From: Halosegnis longus
GTDB lineage: Archaea; Halobacteriota; Halobacteria; Halobacteriales; Haloarculaceae
Direction of reading: 5' to 3'
DNA: 64,000 nt
NCBI RefSeq assembly: GCF_009663395.1
Contig: NZ_QKNW01000001.1
Span: 1,984,001 to 2,048,000 of the forward strand
The position numbers were made by a program, and so were the translations under genes. The notes under the pieces were generated by a model. The model saw only the letters and a program-made list of their open reading frames with translations, was not told the origin of the DNA and made no database searches. Shown here one piece after another: positions 63,560-64,000 of this stretch; the first letter of the stretch is position 1, and every line of letters starts with the position of its first letter.

Positions 63560-64000
63560 CTACTCGGCGAGCAGTTCCTGCACGCACCGCCGGACGGCGT
63601 CGTCGCTCGACTCGTCGGGCTCCCAGCCGAGCGCCGAGAGCTTCTCGATGGAGAGACGCATCCGCGGCACGTCGCCGGTCCAGCCGCGCTCCCCGCCGGT
63701 GAACGTGTACTCGGGGTCGAGTCCCATCTCGTCGGCGACGATGTCGGCGATGGTCGTCACGCTCGTCGTCGTGCGCGTGCCGAGGTTGTAGGTGTTGACC
63801 GGCGCGTCGGCGTGTTCGACGACGTGACACATCGCGTCGACGCAGTCGTCGATGTGGAGATACGACTTCTCCTGTCGCCCGTCGCCGAGGATTTCGAGTT
63901 CGTCGGGCGACTCCTCCAGCTTCTGGATGAAGTCGGGGATGACAGAGCCGAGTTGGAGCCGCGGCCCGACGATGTTGGCGAACCGGAAGTTCCACACCGT
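63560..64000 (-). CDS. NAD-dependent epimerase/dehydratase, C-terminal part (start beyond window)
   Basis: The 3' end of a short-chain nucleotide-sugar enzyme: the frame runs through the window edge, so the N-terminal Rossmann part is not seen. The visible 145 residues include the substrate-domain motif FRFANIVGPRLQLGSVIPDF, ILGDGRQEKSYLHIDDCVDA and VNTYNLGTRTTTSVTTIADI. This matches UDP-glucose 4-epimerase-like enzymes of haloarchaeal glycosylation clusters. The catalytic Tyr-x3-Lys should lie just outside the window. With the glycosyltransferase pair at 60-62 kb it suggests a glycan locus continuing past the window. Confidence 0.85.
   Translation of the reverse strand, partial: TVWNFRFANIVGPRLQLGSVIPDFIQKLEESPDELEILGDGRQEKSYLHIDDCVDAMCHVVEHADAPVNTYNLGTRTTTSVTTIADIVADEMGLDPEYTFTGGERGWTGDVPRMRLSIEKLSALGWEPDESSDDAVRRCVQELLAE

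Noticed and set aside
1-64000. CRISPR arrays, tRNA or rRNA genes, transposases, phage genes
   Set aside because: I searched by eye for regular repeats, T-arm motifs and DDE or integrase signatures and found none. Diverged or short examples could be missed.

Overview
The window is a GC-rich, gene-dense stretch of a haloarchaeal chromosome (class Halobacteria; I cannot name the genus). The evidence is the strongly acidic proteins, archaeal TATA boxes about 26-30 bases before start codons with little room for a leader, and a set of archaeal genes: transcription factors TFB and TFS, archaeal NAC, RNase P protein Rnp4, XPB-Bax1, AglD, PurN-PurH and FolC-FolP fusions, and an archaeal 7S SRP RNA. 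I see no insertion sequence, prophage, CRISPR array or tRNA gene. It reads as core chromosome with a few accessory patches. The first gene (radical SAM) and the last gene (sugar epimerase) are cut by the window edges.

Layout: 0-8 kb carries purine synthesis (purB, purN-purH fusion), a 300-base palindrome-ended intergenic element, and the folate fusion folC-folP. 8-16 kb has a divergent sulfide:quinone oxidoreductase / cyanase pair, a glycosyltransferase, the XPB-Bax1 repair pair, and an RNA m5C methyltransferase with a separately encoded PUA-like partner. 16-31 kb holds small regulators, an F420-type oxidoreductase, a TRAM protein, an SPFH-NfeD membrane set, metG, mfnA, an enoyl-CoA hydratase, an MFS transporter, and an information-processing cluster (TFS, TrmI, NAC, a PUA protein). 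33-39 kb holds the lysine operon dapA-dapB-dapD-lysA (dapE and dapF are not with it) and the N-glycosylation protein AglD. 39-45 kb has TFB, threonine synthase, a carotenoid-type flavoprotein and several haloarchaeal proteins of unknown function.

45-54 kb is the most interesting part. carB and carA point toward each other, and carA is divergent from an Lrp/AsnC regulator. The same 13-bp palindrome, of form TACGA(R)A(Y)TCGTA, occurs upstream of carB, immediately before the carA start, and between carA and the regulator. This suggests a local carbamoyl-phosphate regulon. Between carB and carA lies an accessory cell-surface module: a membrane-anchored one-component regulator with an outside sensor domain and an inside winged helix, divergent from a two-gene operon. 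That operon encodes a large secreted protein with a very acidic tail and a PGF-CTERM-type protein that carries the same outside domain as the regulator.

54-64 kb holds an ABC-2 exporter, a Nudix isopentenyl-diphosphate isomerase with the usual catalytic Cys replaced, the SRP RNA, MscS, a CRM-domain protein, RNase P Rnp4, two glycosyltransferases, a Gly/Met-rich protein, a DUF2797 protein and the sugar epimerase fragment.
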